A stretch of 64,000 nt of DNA, from the NCBI RefSeq assembly GCF_024360925.2, contig NZ_CP113517.1, forward strand, positions 2,356,001 to 2,420,000. The letters are read 5' to 3'. The notes under the pieces are model-generated. The model was not told the origin of the DNA. It saw only the letters and a list, made by a program, of their open reading frames with translations, and did not search any database. Made by a program: the position numbers and the translations under genes. Position 1 is the stretch's first letter. The number at the start of each line of letters is the position of its first letter. Positions 10,320 through 20,146 of the stretch are shown piece by piece. The stretch comes from Methylomonas rapida. GTDB taxonomy: Bacteria; Pseudomonadota; Gammaproteobacteria; Methylococcales; Methylomonadaceae.

Positions 10320-10482
10320 GGCGGTTACCTCTAACCGGGGTAATAAGCCGCTAGTTTAGCAAGCAACGCCCGAGGCTTAGGCAAAAAATTAAGGTGGCGC
10401 CTTGCTACCAGCGCGCGGGCCAATACATACAATAATCAGTTGGAGTCCGTGTAGGGCGGCATTAGCGACGCCGTATGAAAAG

Positions 10483-11955
10483 TCAAGGAGCCGGCTGAAT
10501 ACCTCGGGTCGTTGCCGGTTCGGCCAATTGCTGTTGTCTAAAATCGGCAAAAGCTATCAATTTTGCCAACAATTGCTCATCTGCGCCCTGGTGCTGCAAG
10601 GCTTCGACGGCCTGATAAAACCGGGTTAAATTGCCTGCCGCGTCGGGATGAAGCAGGCGTTGACGGCAGAAATCCCGCCAGATTGGTCGTTCGGCTGCCG
10701 TGAGCGTATCCGGATAATTTCTGCCCCTATAACGAAACAACATTTCCGGCAAACGGGCATCGTCAAAGTCTAACGTCAAGTTTGCCAATTGCTGCGCGGG
10801 CGTTTGGCGGATTTTTTGCATCGCAAGCTTGTCTTTTTGACTGAAAAAGCCACCGCTGTAGATCATCAAGTCAGGATCTTGAGGGCTGTCCGTATAGCCG
10901 CGGTTAAACACCGTGGCCAATTTGTTTTCCAGCTCCGGGCGAACGGCGGCTTTAATGGCTTCCGCGTGCCGCAAGCATTGCGCGATATTCAACGCCAGCC
11001 GCTCGGCATCCTCAGCGCGCACGACATTGAGCGGCGCCAACACCGGGCTTTTGTTGATATGCACGGTTTTGAGTGGGATGCGTTCCATGCCTTCTTCGGC
11101 CAAGGCATCGTTGGAAACAAAGACGCGTTGTTGAATTTCGCTTGCCGATAATTCCAGCAAGGCGGCGGGATCAGCCGACAAATCGTAGACGATGATTTCA
11201 TTGTTATTGCGCGGATGGGCGCAGATTGGCAAAACGATCGCCAAGCAATTTTTTTGCGCCGGGAAGCGTCCAGAGACGTGCACCAATGGCGTGAAACTGC
11301 CTAATTGCAGCAGTTTGAACGCGGCTTGTTTGGAACGATGCGCGAACAAGTAATCGTAAAGTTTGGGTTGGCGTTGCCGGATCAGGCGGGCGAGGGCGAT
11401 GGTGGCGTGTACATCCGACAGCGCATCGTGGGCGGCTTGATGCGAAATATCGTTGGCTTGCGTGATGGCTTCCAGGCGAAAACTGGGCGTGCCGTCTTCG
11501 CTGACTGGCCAGTTGATGCCCGCAGGACGTAAGGCACGGGCGGCGCGGGCGATGTCGATCAAGTCCCAGCGCGAATTGCCGTTTTGCCATTCCCGGGCAT
11601 AAGGATCGAAAAAATTCCGATACAGCAAATTGCGGGTGACTTCGTCGTCAAAACGAATGGAGTTATAACCCAGACTACAGGTGTCGGGTTGGGCCAGTTG
11701 CGCGTGGATGGTGCCAATAAACTCTGCTTCGCAAATACCTTTTTCATCGGCTAGTTGAGGGGTGATGCCGGTGATCAGGCAGGCTTCCGGATTGGGGAGG
11801 TAATCGTCCGCGGTTTTGCAATACAACATGACAGGTTCGCCGACGATGTTGAAATCCAGATCGGTGCGAATGCCGGCAAATTGGCAGGCCCGGTCGCGTT
11901 GCGGATCTGTGCCGAAGGTTTCGTAATCGTGCCAGAAATAAGTCGCCGTGCTCAT
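10483..11955 (-). CDS. sbcB: Exodeoxyribonuclease I
   Basis: A single-strand 3'-5' exonuclease of 490 residues acting in recombination and mismatch repair. It begins MSTATYFWHDYETFGTDP, with the DEDD exonuclease motif I (DYETFG); motif II lies in the GYNSIRFDDEVTRNLLYRNF region and motif III in HDALSDVHATIALARL. The SH3-like and helical ExoI C-terminal domains follow. The ATG at 11955 was chosen over an upstream in-frame ATG at 12000 because the family starts just before this motif and an AGGA lies 8 bp upstream. The next gene is divergent. Confidence 0.95.
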   Translation of the reverse strand: MSTATYFWHDYETFGTDPQRDRACQFAGIRTDLDFNIVGEPVMLYCKTADDYLPNPEACLITGITPQLADEKGICEAEFIGTIHAQLAQPDTCSLGYNSIRFDDEVTRNLLYRNFFDPYAREWQNGNSRWDLIDIARAARALRPAGINWPVSEDGTPSFRLEAITQANDISHQAAHDALSDVHATIALARLIRQRQPKLYDYLFAHRSKQAAFKLLQLGSFTPLVHVSGRFPAQKNCLAIVLPICAHPRNNNEIIVYDLSADPAALLELSASEIQQRVFVSNDALAEEGMERIPLKTVHINKSPVLAPLNVVRAEDAERLALNIAQCLRHAEAIKAAVRPELENKLATVFNRGYTDSPQDPDLMIYSGGFFSQKDKLAMQKIRQTPAQQLANLTLDFDDARLPEMLFRYRGRNYPDTLTAAERPIWRDFCRQRLLHPDAAGNLTRFYQAVEALQHQGADEQLLAKLIAFADFRQQQLAEPATTRGIQPAP

Positions 11956-12082
11956 CGTGTCATCCTGATTAGAGTAAGGTAATTGGGAATTTTTCCGCAA
12001 TCGAGCTTTTGCGGCTACCCGATCAAGGAATTTATTTTATAATTCAGGATTCAATTTTATGTGACCACCATAGGAAAGTGTT

Positions 12083-12676
12083 ATGAAAAAAACCTCGCTA
12101 TTTGTTTCGGCTGCTTTGCTGATGTTTACCGGCATGGTCAATGCCCACGGGCCGGTCAGAGGAAAAATGACTGCAACCGTCGTCATCGACGCGCCGGCCG
12201 TCAAAGTTTGGGAAGTCATTAAAAATTATAACGATATGTCCTGGCACCCCAGCATCAAAAGCGTCGAAGGCGGTAACAACGAAAAAGGCGCGGTTCGTAA
12301 GCTGACTTTGGCCAATGGTGGCACGATCACCGAAGAACTGAAATCGCATGATGACAGCAAAATGTCCTACAAATATAAAATCACTGATATGAGCTCAACC
12401 GGCACCATCAAACACGCCGGTCAAGACGAGGAAATTCCGGTATTGCCAGTGGGTAACTATGCCGCAGAACTGTCCGTTGCAGACAAAGGTGGCAAGGCCG
12501 AAGTGGAATGGGTAGCCACTTACTACCGCGCTTATGTCAACAACAACCCGCCTGCGGAATTGAATGAAGAAGCTGCTGACAAGGCTGTTACCGACGTGTT
12601 GACGACCGGCCTGAAAGCGCTGGACAAAAAAGTGGGTTCCGGTTCCGCCGAAGTCAAAATCGACCTGAAACGTTAA
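12083..12676 (+). CDS. Periplasmic SRPBCC-family protein, MxaD-like
   Basis: A protein of 197 residues with a Sec signal peptide (MKKTSLFVSAALLMFTGMVNA, cleavage probably after NA-HG). The mature part has an SRPBCC/START-type pattern: ATVVIDAPAVKVWEVIKNYNDMSWHP, then alternating strands and a long C-terminal helix with TDVLTTGLKAL. MxaD, from the methanol dehydrogenase cluster of methylotrophs, is a periplasmic member of this superfamily and is thought to help the enzyme pass electrons to cytochrome cL. The adjacent beta-propeller gene fits a periplasmic oxidation role. AGGAAAG lies about 7 bp before the ATG, and a TATAAT hexamer at 12038-12043 may be its -10 element, though no good -35 is seen. 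Confidence 0.7.
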   Translation: MKKTSLFVSAALLMFTGMVNAHGPVRGKMTATVVIDAPAVKVWEVIKNYNDMSWHPSIKSVEGGNNEKGAVRKLTLANGGTITEELKSHDDSKMSYKYKITDMSSTGTIKHAGQDEEIPVLPVGNYAAELSVADKGGKAEVEWVATYYRAYVNNNPPAELNEEAADKAVTDVLTTGLKALDKKVGSGSAEVKIDLKR

Positions 12677-12690
12677 AAATCCGTCCTATC

Positions 12691-12722
12691 ACGGTTTCCA
12701 TCGGCTGATGGAAACCGTTTCG
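12691..12722 (+). terminator. Probable intrinsic terminator
   Basis: An 11-bp perfect stem, CGGTTTCCATC (12692-12702) with GATGGAAACCG (12707-12717), a 4-base loop and a short T run. It lies between the MxaD-like gene and the beta-propeller gene and may attenuate read-through. Confidence 0.6.
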
Positions 12723-12744
12723 CATCTTCTTCCCAGCTAAAAAC

Positions 12745-13695
12745 ATGCCCAATAAATCGATTGTCGTATTGGCGTTGTTGTCTGTTTTCACCGGCAACGC
12801 CCATGCCAGACCTTATGCGTTTATCACGAATCAGCTGGATAACTCGGTTTCCGTCATCGATACCGAGCGCCAACAAGTGGTGGAAACGGTCAAAGTCAAC
12901 GGCAAACCCGCAGGGGTCGCTGTTAATCCGCAACGTCAACAGATTTATATCAGCACGCCGGAAGGGGGCGGTTTTGCGGTGATCGACAACGGTTCGTTCA
13001 AAGTCCGGAAAACCGTGAAGGTGGCCGGAGCATCGTTGGGTATCGCGGTCGACAAATCGGGTGAACAAGTGTTTGTGGCCGATTGGTATGAAAATACCGT
13101 TGCGGTTTTCGATACGCAGAATTTTGAAAAAACGGCGGTGCTATCGGTCGGTAAATCACCATCCGGCATGACCATCAGCCCGGATAACAAATGGCTTTTT
13201 GTTGCCAACCGGATAGACGATTCGGTGTCCCAGATCGATCTGAAAAAACTGACCGTCCGCAACACGACCAAGGTCGGCGCGCACCCGTTTGGCATTACAC
13301 TGGACAAGGATGGTAAACGGCTTTATACCGCGAATGTCGAAAGCAACGACGTCACCGTGCTGGATACTCGCCGCTTGAAGCGTGTGGCTACCATCAAGGT
13401 TGGCGCCAGGCCATACGCGGTAGCTCTGGCCAAGAACGACAGCCTGTTGTTCGTGACCAATCAAGACGATGGCACGGTATCGGTGATCGATACGGTAAGC
13501 TTGAAAACCCTGAAGGAGATCCAGGTCGGCGATAAACCAGAAGGCATCAGCACGCATCCGGACGGACGCTTTGTTTATGTCGCCAATTGGTTTGATAACA
13601 ACGTGTCGGTGATCGACGCGGACACACTGGAAGTCGTGAATACGATAAAAACAGGCGAGGGCAGTCGTGCCTTCGGCGAATTCATCAGCCCGTGA
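12745..13695 (+). CDS. Periplasmic YVTN beta-propeller protein
   Basis: A protein of 316 residues with a signal peptide (hydrophobic up to GNAHA, about residue 21) followed by seven or so repeats of about 42 residues, each with the pattern F-V-x-N-x-x-D-x-x-V-S-V-I-D-T and PxGIA/PYAVA. Such propellers are linked to PQQ-dependent catabolism and resemble the paralogue at 38182-39153. The function is probably binding or scaffolding in the periplasm rather than catalysis. It follows the MxaD-like gene in the same direction, after a hairpin. Confidence 0.8.
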   Translation: MPNKSIVVLALLSVFTGNAHARPYAFITNQLDNSVSVIDTERQQVVETVKVNGKPAGVAVNPQRQQIYISTPEGGGFAVIDNGSFKVRKTVKVAGASLGIAVDKSGEQVFVADWYENTVAVFDTQNFEKTAVLSVGKSPSGMTISPDNKWLFVANRIDDSVSQIDLKKLTVRNTTKVGAHPFGITLDKDGKRLYTANVESNDVTVLDTRRLKRVATIKVGARPYAVALAKNDSLLFVTNQDDGTVSVIDTVSLKTLKEIQVGDKPEGISTHPDGRFVYVANWFDNNVSVIDADTLEVVNTIKTGEGSRAFGEFISP

Positions 13696-13732
13696 TAAAC
13701 TTGCGCGCGATTAAACTCCACTTGAGAATGCT

Positions 13733-14020
13733 ATGGCAGAAACCGTTGAAGAATTGACCATTCGTTATGAAGATGGCGGCATCGAAACCGTCAAGGAATT
13801 GGACAAAAAAGTATTGAGTAAGGGGGCTTGGGCGACCGTGATTTATCGCTACCAGGATTGGGAGCCCAGTAAAAACCAATATAGCCAAGACAGATTCAGC
13901 ATCCGTCGTTACCAAAAACGCAACGGCGAATATCAACAAAAATCCAAATTCAACATTTCCAGCGAGAAACAAGCGTTGGAACTGATCGAAGCATTACAAG
14001 GCTGGTTGGCCGATAAGTAA
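13733..14020 (+). CDS. Conserved hypothetical protein
   Basis: A small soluble protein of 95 residues, rich in Lys, Glu, Gln and Tyr. It starts MAETVEELTIRYEDGG and contains WATVIYRYQDWEPSKNQYSQDRF in its middle, which looks like strand-turn-strand, followed by a final helix. No signal peptide, membrane segment or catalytic motif is visible. It lies 37 bp after the beta-propeller gene and is convergent with feoC. I do not recognise a named family. Confidence 0.6.
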   Translation: MAETVEELTIRYEDGGIETVKELDKKVLSKGAWATVIYRYQDWEPSKNQYSQDRFSIRRYQKRNGEYQQKSKFNISSEKQALELIEALQGWLADK

Positions 14021-14060
14021 GCGTTTCATTGGGGCAGGGCCGCATCGGCCGTGCCTCGTA

Positions 14061-14282
14061 TCAATCCACCCATTCATAAATTTCCGTCAGCAACGGATCG
14101 CATTTACAACAGCTGGTGCCACAATTGCTGCCAGCCGGAGATATGCGCACTTTGCCCTTGCTGATCCATTTGGCCAGCATGCCGCGCAAGGCATTGGCAT
14201 CGACATGAAAATGCAAGACCAAGTCGTTCAATGTGACTCGGCGTTTGTTCTGTAAGTATGTCCGTAAATCCGAAAGAATCAC
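14061..14282 (-). CDS. feoC: Ferrous iron transport protein FeoC-like regulator
   Basis: A protein of 73 residues with an N-terminal winged-helix pattern (ILSDLRTYLQNKRRVTLNDL, then LRGMLAKWISKGKVRI) and a cysteine cluster near the C terminus (NCGTSCCKCDP). FeoC proteins bind an Fe-S cluster through such cysteines and modulate FeoB. The GTG start at 14282 overlaps the FeoB stop codon (GTGA), which indicates translational coupling. Confidence 0.85.
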   Translation of the reverse strand: MILSDLRTYLQNKRRVTLNDLVLHFHVDANALRGMLAKWISKGKVRISPAGSNCGTSCCKCDPLLTEIYEWVD

Positions 14283-16588
14283 GATAAAACCCCTCTCTGT
14301 TGCCGGGAACCATAGAATCGCAATAAAGACAGCGCGAGCACGAACAGCAACGCCAGCAAACCAAACCACAGACTTGCAGTCGCTGGCTGCTCGGCGAATC
14401 TCATGCCTTGATAGAAAAGAGTGGCGGTAGTGTACGCCAGGAAAGTCGTCCAGCACACCACGAACAAAGCCCAGCCGGCGCTGGTTTCTTTATAAATGGC
14501 GGCCGTGGCGGCGACGCAGGGCGCATACAGCAGAATGAAAAGCAGATAAGCAAAAGCGCCAGCCTTCCCATCGAATTGATTTTGCATGACGCCGAAAGTT
14601 GCCAGTTTGACTTCCTGTTGTTCGGCGGCCGTTGCTACATCCTCGACGTTGGCAATCCCCAGGCCCAGGGGGTCGAGGACTTTATCGGCAATTTCCGCCA
14701 GATTGTCCGGTACCGTCTGACAAGCTGCTAGCAAGGCTTCCGCCAGATCGAAGGGCTTGTCGGTTTGTTCTTGAGCACCAGCCGCCATTTGACTATAGAG
14801 TGCGTCCAGCGTGCCAACCACGGCTTCCTTGGCCAGGACGCCGGTGAAAATCCCGACCGTGGCCGGCCAATTGTCTTCACTGATACCCATGGGGCTAAAT
14901 GCGGGCGTCAGCGCGCGGCCGATTTGGCTTAACACCGATTGATCACTATTCTCGCGACCAAAGCTGCCGTCGGTACCCAGGGAATTGAGGATATTCAGTA
15001 TCAAGACCATAGGTACGATGAGCTTGCCGGCATTGAAGATAAAGGTTTTCAACCTATCCCAAGTCTTGATGTAGATACCGCGCAGGGTAGGGAGGTGGTA
15101 GGTGGGCAACTCCATCAAAAACGGGGTGGGTTCGCCTTTCAATAAGGTATGGCGCATGATCAAGCCGGTCAAAACGGCAACCAAGATACCCAACAAATAC
15201 AAGCCAAAAACCAGGTTTTGTCCGCCAACCGGGAAAAATGCCGCGGCAAAAAGCGCATAGACCGGCAAACGCGCGCCACAGGACATGAAAGGATTCATCA
15301 GGTTGGTCAAAATCCGGTCGCGCGGATTTTCCAGCGTTCGGGTGGCGATAATGGCGGGCACATTACAACCAAAACCAACGATCATCGGTACGAAGGATTT
15401 CCCCGGCAAGCCAATCACGCACATGAAGCGGTCCATCACAAACGCAGCCCGGGACATGTAACCGGAGTCTTCCAGCATCGACAAAAAGATGAACAAAAAG
15501 CCAACGATGGGAATAAAGGTAGCCACAACTTGCACGCCGCCACCGATGCCATTACTCAACAGCACCACCAACCAATCCGGCCAGTTCAATGAAGTGAGCA
15601 GGGCGCTCATGCCGTCGACCAATAAGGCGCCGACCGCTTGATCGAAGAAATCGACGAAGGCGCTGCCGACATTGATCGTGAACATGAACATCGTGTACAT
15701 CACCAGTAAAAATACCGGTATGCCCAAGAAACGATTCAGGACCACCGCATCGATCCTATCGGTGGTATGGCGTGATACCTCATTCAGCTTGCATACGGTC
15801 GTTTGGACCAGTTTATTGACCAAGCCGTAACGAGCATCGGCGGCCAGAATGTCGATTTCGTCGTTCGTTTCCTGTTCTATGCGTTGCCGCAATATTTCCG
15901 CGGCGTTTTGTAGCTCCGATCCGGCCAGTCGCTTGGCCAGTGTGTCATTTTCCAACAAACGCAATGCCAACCAGCGCAGATCACATTGGGCTTGATGCTC
16001 GGTCAATAGTGGCTGTAACTCGGTCACAGCCCTCTCGATGGCAGGATGATAACCCACATTGAGTGCGGGAATGGAGGGGTGCTGACAGGCCTTGTCAATG
16101 GCTTGTCGCAATTCCTTGATACCTTGGCCGGTAGCGGCCGTCACGGCGATAACCGGGCAGGACAACAGGGAAGACAATGAGGTGAGATCGATTTTAATGC
16201 CGCGTTTTTTCACGGCATCCATCATATTCAACACCACGATCATCGGCACCCGCATTTCGATCAATTGCGAGGTCAGATATAAATTCCGTTCTATATTCGA
16301 GGCATCGATGATGTTGATGATCAAATCCGCTTCGCGGGACGCAACATAGTCGCGCGCCACTTTTTCGTCCAACGACACGCTGTCATCATCGGCCTCCAGT
16401 GAATAGGTGCCAGGCAAATCAACCACGGCGATGCGTTTACCTTGGAATTGATATTCGCCGGTCTTTTTTTCTACTGTGACGCCTGGCCAGTTACCGACAT
16501 GCTGACGCGAACCGGTCAAGGCATTGAACAGCGTAGTTTTACCGCAATTGGGGTTCCCAACGACACCGATAGTAAAATCAACGCTCAT
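14279..16588 (-). CDS. feoB: Ferrous iron transporter B
   Basis: An inner-membrane Fe(II) transporter of 769 residues with an N-terminal G domain: G1 GNPNCGKTT (about residues 11-19), G3 DLPG and G4 NMMD. This is followed by the GDI-like helical region and a polytopic membrane core with two Gate-type repeats, including GCNVPAI and CGARLPVYALF. The length is normal. It overlaps feoA by 4 bp and feoC by 4 bp, so the three genes form one operon, read leftwards. Confidence 0.97.
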   Translation of the reverse strand: MSVDFTIGVVGNPNCGKTTLFNALTGSRQHVGNWPGVTVEKKTGEYQFQGKRIAVVDLPGTYSLEADDDSVSLDEKVARDYVASREADLIINIIDASNIERNLYLTSQLIEMRVPMIVVLNMMDAVKKRGIKIDLTSLSSLLSCPVIAVTAATGQGIKELRQAIDKACQHPSIPALNVGYHPAIERAVTELQPLLTEHQAQCDLRWLALRLLENDTLAKRLAGSELQNAAEILRQRIEQETNDEIDILAADARYGLVNKLVQTTVCKLNEVSRHTTDRIDAVVLNRFLGIPVFLLVMYTMFMFTINVGSAFVDFFDQAVGALLVDGMSALLTSLNWPDWLVVLLSNGIGGGVQVVATFIPIVGFLFIFLSMLEDSGYMSRAAFVMDRFMCVIGLPGKSFVPMIVGFGCNVPAIIATRTLENPRDRILTNLMNPFMSCGARLPVYALFAAAFFPVGGQNLVFGLYLLGILVAVLTGLIMRHTLLKGEPTPFLMELPTYHLPTLRGIYIKTWDRLKTFIFNAGKLIVPMVLILNILNSLGTDGSFGRENSDQSVLSQIGRALTPAFSPMGISEDNWPATVGIFTGVLAKEAVVGTLDALYSQMAAGAQEQTDKPFDLAEALLAACQTVPDNLAEIADKVLDPLGLGIANVEDVATAAEQQEVKLATFGVMQNQFDGKAGAFAYLLFILLYAPCVAATAAIYKETSAGWALFVVCWTTFLAYTTATLFYQGMRFAEQPATASLWFGLLALLFVLALSLLRFYGSRQQRGVLS

Positions 16589-16818
16589 ATTTTTTCTATC
16601 ATCAAGACTGAAGCTTCGTTCTTACGTAAAGACAACGAAAAACCACGCAGTTTGATTTCGACGGGATCTCCCATGGGCGCAAAGCGCGTGATGGTAAATT
16701 CAGTACCAGGGGTTAAGCCCATGGCCAGTAATTTTTTTCGATAGGGTCCACCAGACTGGTCAAATCCCACAATACGGCCAGAATCGCCAGCCGTCAGCAT
16801 CTTTAATGACATCAGCAT
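16585..16818 (-). CDS. feoA: Ferrous iron transport protein A
   Basis: A small cytoplasmic SH3-like protein of 77 residues. It shows the family pattern KKLLAMGLTPGTEF and GDPVEIKLRGFSLSLRKNEASVLMI. It supports FeoB function. ATG at 16818 is used; an in-frame ATG at 16812 is also possible. It is the first gene of feoABC and sits just downstream of a Fur-box-like site. Confidence 0.95.
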   Translation of the reverse strand: MLMSLKMLTAGDSGRIVGFDQSGGPYRKKLLAMGLTPGTEFTITRFAPMGDPVEIKLRGFSLSLRKNEASVLMIEKI

Positions 16819-16847
16819 TTGCTACCGCCTTTAGCCAAAAGGTAATT

Positions 16848-16866
16848 AATAATGGTTCTCATTAAT
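16848..16866 (-). promoter_or_regulatory. Fur-box-like operator upstream of feoABC
   Basis: Read on the minus strand, the 19 bp contain ATGAGAACCATTATT, close to the Fur consensus (inverted GATAAT/ATTATC units). It lies about 30 bp before feoA, so repression of feoABC by Fur-Fe(II) is expected. Confidence 0.65.
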
Positions 16867-16923
16867 TGCCAATATAGCATATCAGCAAAGCCGAATAAAA
16901 AATAAGGTGCATTTCGGCACATT

Positions 16924-16951
16924 ATTTAACATAATATACATTATGCGAAGT
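16924..16951 (-). other. Chromosomal dif site, left junction of the prophage array
   Basis: Read on the minus strand, the XerC half is ACTTCGCATAA, the centre is TGTATA and the XerD half is TTATGTTAAAT. The centre and XerD half are identical to E. coli dif, and the XerC half differs at only two positions (E. coli GGTGCGCATAA). The outer bases of the XerC half are phage-derived: at the far end of the array (34767-34777) the arm reads AGTTCGCATAA, which was probably the host original. Integration has therefore rebuilt a complete dif at the left end, so chromosome dimer resolution should still work. Confidence 0.9.
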
Positions 16952-17354
16952 AGCCGGCGCCGGCGAAATCTGACCTGGTCAGGCCTTTGAAGCGTTTTCA
17001 AGGTAGATATCGCGACGCGCGTAAACGCGCATCGATGAAGCAGTAAGTCTCCAAAAGCTCGCGCTAAAAAGTCCTGTTCGGCTTCCGCCTCACTGTTTAC
17101 GCCCGGCTAGGGAAATGGCACGAAATAACTACGAGCGGGCTATTTTGCGCGAAAACGCAAGCGGTGTAGCCAATCCGTCAGGCGCTACAGCAAGGACGGG
17201 CTGCTAGCCCGTTAAGGCGCGAACACGATCACTCTCAAAAGGGTTTTTAGGGTGGAATGTATGCGGCGGAAAGGATGCGAGGCCCGCGGATCGCCGTGCT
17301 AAAGCTCGGCGATCCTCCCGAAGGTCTACGGTAATTAAGGTAACGTTACGTTAA
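16952..17354. other. Phage intergenic region, copy A
   Basis: About 400 bp between the att junction and zot without a gene. Several hairpins are visible: the palindrome GCCGGCGCCGGC next to the att site, ACGGGCT/AGCCCGT at 17196-17212 with a 3-base loop, and GGATCGCCG/CGGCGATCC at 17288-17315. In Ff phages the equivalent space holds the packaging signal and the complementary-strand origin, so one of these hairpins may serve those roles. Confidence 0.5.
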
Positions 17355-18458
17355 TTAAGGCTGTACAGGCTTAACCTCGGCTACTTGGGAAACCGGTAAT
17401 GTTTTTGCCGGCATGTCAGCCGAATGCGGGGATGATTGCAAGCCGACATAAGGATTGAAATGCAAATTCATCATGTGTTCGTGACATTGCTCCCAAGTGA
17501 CAGGGTAAGGCGTGGCTTGTTGTGTGTAGCATTTGCACGAGGTTTTAGTGGCAATGCAACCCGCTAAAACCGGAACGGCGGTCACCTTGAGCAACTCGGC
17601 ATAAGCAGGAGCCGTTTCAGGATGATTAGGAACGGCCGGCGTAAAGTCCGGCGTCTTGATCATCGGTTGTACGGCGGACGCGCCCCCCGCGCCCGCTCCT
17701 GCCGTCGCTGTCGCGGGTGTCACGCCCACCGCGGACGGATTGTCGGTAGACGCCGGCTGGATAGCCTGATTAGGGTTTGAAAATTCATTGATCCGGTGAT
17801 AAATCCGATAGCCAATAATGGCCAATACCAAGGCGCAAAAACACAACACATAAAAGCTCAAAGGCTTGCGCTTATTGAGCTTGGTGTGCAGTGATGCGGA
17901 CTTGTAAAGTTTAAAGATTTGCTTGGGGAGCTTATAAGGCCTGATGACCGCATCACCACGAGAAGTCACATTTTGCCGGCATTCGGGGAATTCGTATTCC
18001 GTGCGACCACGCCAATTGGCGACCAGATGAATATGACGACCTACCAGCAAACGCACATTAGAATGAAAGAGATGGGGGCCTTGACTGATCAGCCAAAAAT
18101 CAAGACCTTTATGCCGATGCGTTTCAAGCGCGGCAATTTCTTCAGGCAAGGCTGACGCGGAGTTGGTTGGACGCCAAACCCGCTGCACTTCGTCAAGAAC
18201 AATTAAACTGCCATCGGTGGCCCAATAAGGCCAATCTTCGACCAGGTAAATAACTTTGCCCTCATTCTGCATTTGCTCTAGATCGAAAGAGCGGCAATGC
18301 TCACAAAGTTCTGACGTACAAAAAACAGGTTCATGGGCCACTTTAAGATCAGGGATACCATGCACATAAATTTTGCGCTGAGAAGGCAAGCGAGTAAGTT
18401 CCTGAACGGTCCAAGCGGTTTTGCCGGCACCAGGAGTGCCAGTAATCAACGTAATCAT
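17355..18458 (-). CDS. zot: Zot-like assembly ATPase (gpI), copy A
   Basis: A protein of 367 residues, the same in sequence as the copy B protein described at 25822. It appears intact here and could complement copy B. Confidence 0.92.
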   Translation of the reverse strand: MITLITGTPGAGKTAWTVQELTRLPSQRKIYVHGIPDLKVAHEPVFCTSELCEHCRSFDLEQMQNEGKVIYLVEDWPYWATDGSLIVLDEVQRVWRPTNSASALPEEIAALETHRHKGLDFWLISQGPHLFHSNVRLLVGRHIHLVANWRGRTEYEFPECRQNVTSRGDAVIRPYKLPKQIFKLYKSASLHTKLNKRKPLSFYVLCFCALVLAIIGYRIYHRINEFSNPNQAIQPASTDNPSAVGVTPATATAGAGAGGASAVQPMIKTPDFTPAVPNHPETAPAYAELLKVTAVPVLAGCIATKTSCKCYTQQATPYPVTWEQCHEHMMNLHFNPYVGLQSSPHSADMPAKTLPVSQVAEVKPVQP

Positions 18459-18727
18459 AAAGGCCTCAATTTTTTAATAGCCATCATGGCGGCGCGGGTA
18501 GTCAAACCCGCAGCCAAAATGCCCAAGAACTGCCCTACCCCGCCCAAATTCAGCAATTGCAAGATAGTTGGATCGATCAAGGCGAACTTGGCTTGAGCCT
18601 GGGCAATAACAGACGAAGCAAAGGCAGTCAAAGCCGCATAAGAAATCAAGCCAAAGCCAAGGGATACCAGGACACGAGCGGCCAAAGTGCCGGTAATAGA
18701 TAGCAAAAAAGCTGCAATGGTATTCAT
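18455..18727 (-). CDS. gpVI-like minor coat protein (DUF2523 type), copy A
   Basis: A protein of 90 residues identical to the copy B gene at 26922-27194. The ATG overlaps the stop of the gpIII-like remnant (TGATG) and its end overlaps the zot start (ATGA). Confidence 0.8.
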   Translation of the reverse strand: MNTIAAFLLSITGTLAARVLVSLGFGLISYAALTAFASSVIAQAQAKFALIDPTILQLLNLGGVGQFLGILAAGLTTRAAMMAIKKLRPL

Positions 18728-20146
18728 CAATCACGTACCCCACCTAAAACAAACCAGCCAGCCATAAGCCAACCCACGGCAATCAAGACCGGTGCTAATG
18801 ACGATAGAAACTGACAAACCGGCGCGTAACTAAAAACCGCACCCGAGAGAAAGTGACCTGCTACAGCAACGTCGGCGGGGCAGCTGCCAGATCCCCAGCT
18901 TGTCGAAGTGAAAGAAGCGTTAACCGGGGTAGTAGTCAAGGTTTCAGGAGATTGAATGGTGCCAAGTTTCAAACAACCAACGGCATCAGGGTATTTATCA
19001 CAATCGGTCAACTGTTCGGATTCGACAGGTTTTGTTGATGTGTCGCTACCGTAGGCAATAGCCGAGGTTGAGGTTGTGGTAACACCTGTAACGCCATCCG
19101 TTATAGCTTGAGTTTGGGCAGAAGTTTTAGACACGTCGAAAGCATCACCGGCAGCGGTTGGTGCGATTGAATAGGTATCGGTTGTTGTAGTCACCGCCGT
19201 CATTGGGTGGCTGGTTGCCTGATCAAAATATGAGCGAGTCTCAGTTGTAGGCGGAGCCGTGACAGTGGAAGGATCAGCAGATTCTGCTTTGGGCTCTTCG
19301 TCAGTAGTCGGCGGAAATCCTTGTCCAATCAATTCATCAAGCAAAGACGGGATTTTTTGCTCTTTATTTGGCCCGTTTAATGTTTCGGCAATATCAGCCT
19401 CGAGAGTTTGACGGTTTGCAGGCTCATTGATGACCGATCCAACACACATTCCGGTAACGCTATCGTATGTTGACGGCGCTGTGCAGGTTGGGGCAATAGC
19501 GCATATCGCCTGTGTTTTGTCCCAATTAGACCCCGCAGGACACATAGTAGAATACGATATTATTCCCATGTAACCAATAAGGTTTCCACTAGAATAGAGT
19601 GAATAATAATCTTTTTGAGAGGCTGTATTACGAGAAGACCAGGCCGATGAAGAAAGGCTTAAGTTTGGAAAAACTTTTTTGAAGGCAGAGTTAAACGAAC
19701 CATCACAATAAAAAGGGCCAGAAGCAATATTTTGCGCTACGCAATATTGACCAAGAGGCGTTGTTGTAGTTTGTGGCTGAGTAGGGTCAGGCGTTGTAAC
19801 TTTTTCAAGAATTTCATTATAGACATAACTTATATCTATAACAGCAGCAACAGCAGCAGCACAGGCGAGTTTATTAAGCATACAACCGGCAGCAGCTTGA
19901 ATAATAGCTTGAGTGGGCACAGCCTTAGAAACCGTAGCCGCCACCTTTTTTCCGGCAACGGATAAATCAAAAGAGGCCAAACCTTTTGCGCCACCCGTAG
20001 CAGAGTTATAAACAGAGGGCTTAGGTTTTAGAACATCACTATAAGAGACATTTGCATCTTTATTGTTGAGAACATAAACACCGGAGCCATTGGGAAAAAG
20101 ACCCGACGCAAAAGAAGAAACAGGAATAATTAAAATAAAAATATAA
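18727..20146 (-). pseudogene. gpIII-like adsorption protein, 5'-truncated by IS1380, copy A
   Basis: The remnant matches copy B from the middle of the signal peptide (YIFILIIPVSSFA) to the C terminus. The IS right next to it replaces the start codon and the first eight or so codons; reading into the IS the frame meets a TAA almost at once. An internal TTG at 19980 could start a product, but without a signal peptide, so secretion and virion assembly are unlikely. Confidence 0.85.

Noticed and set aside
16924..16951. A tRNA-type attachment site for the prophage
   Set aside because: The junction is dif; no tRNA-like sequence is found at either end.
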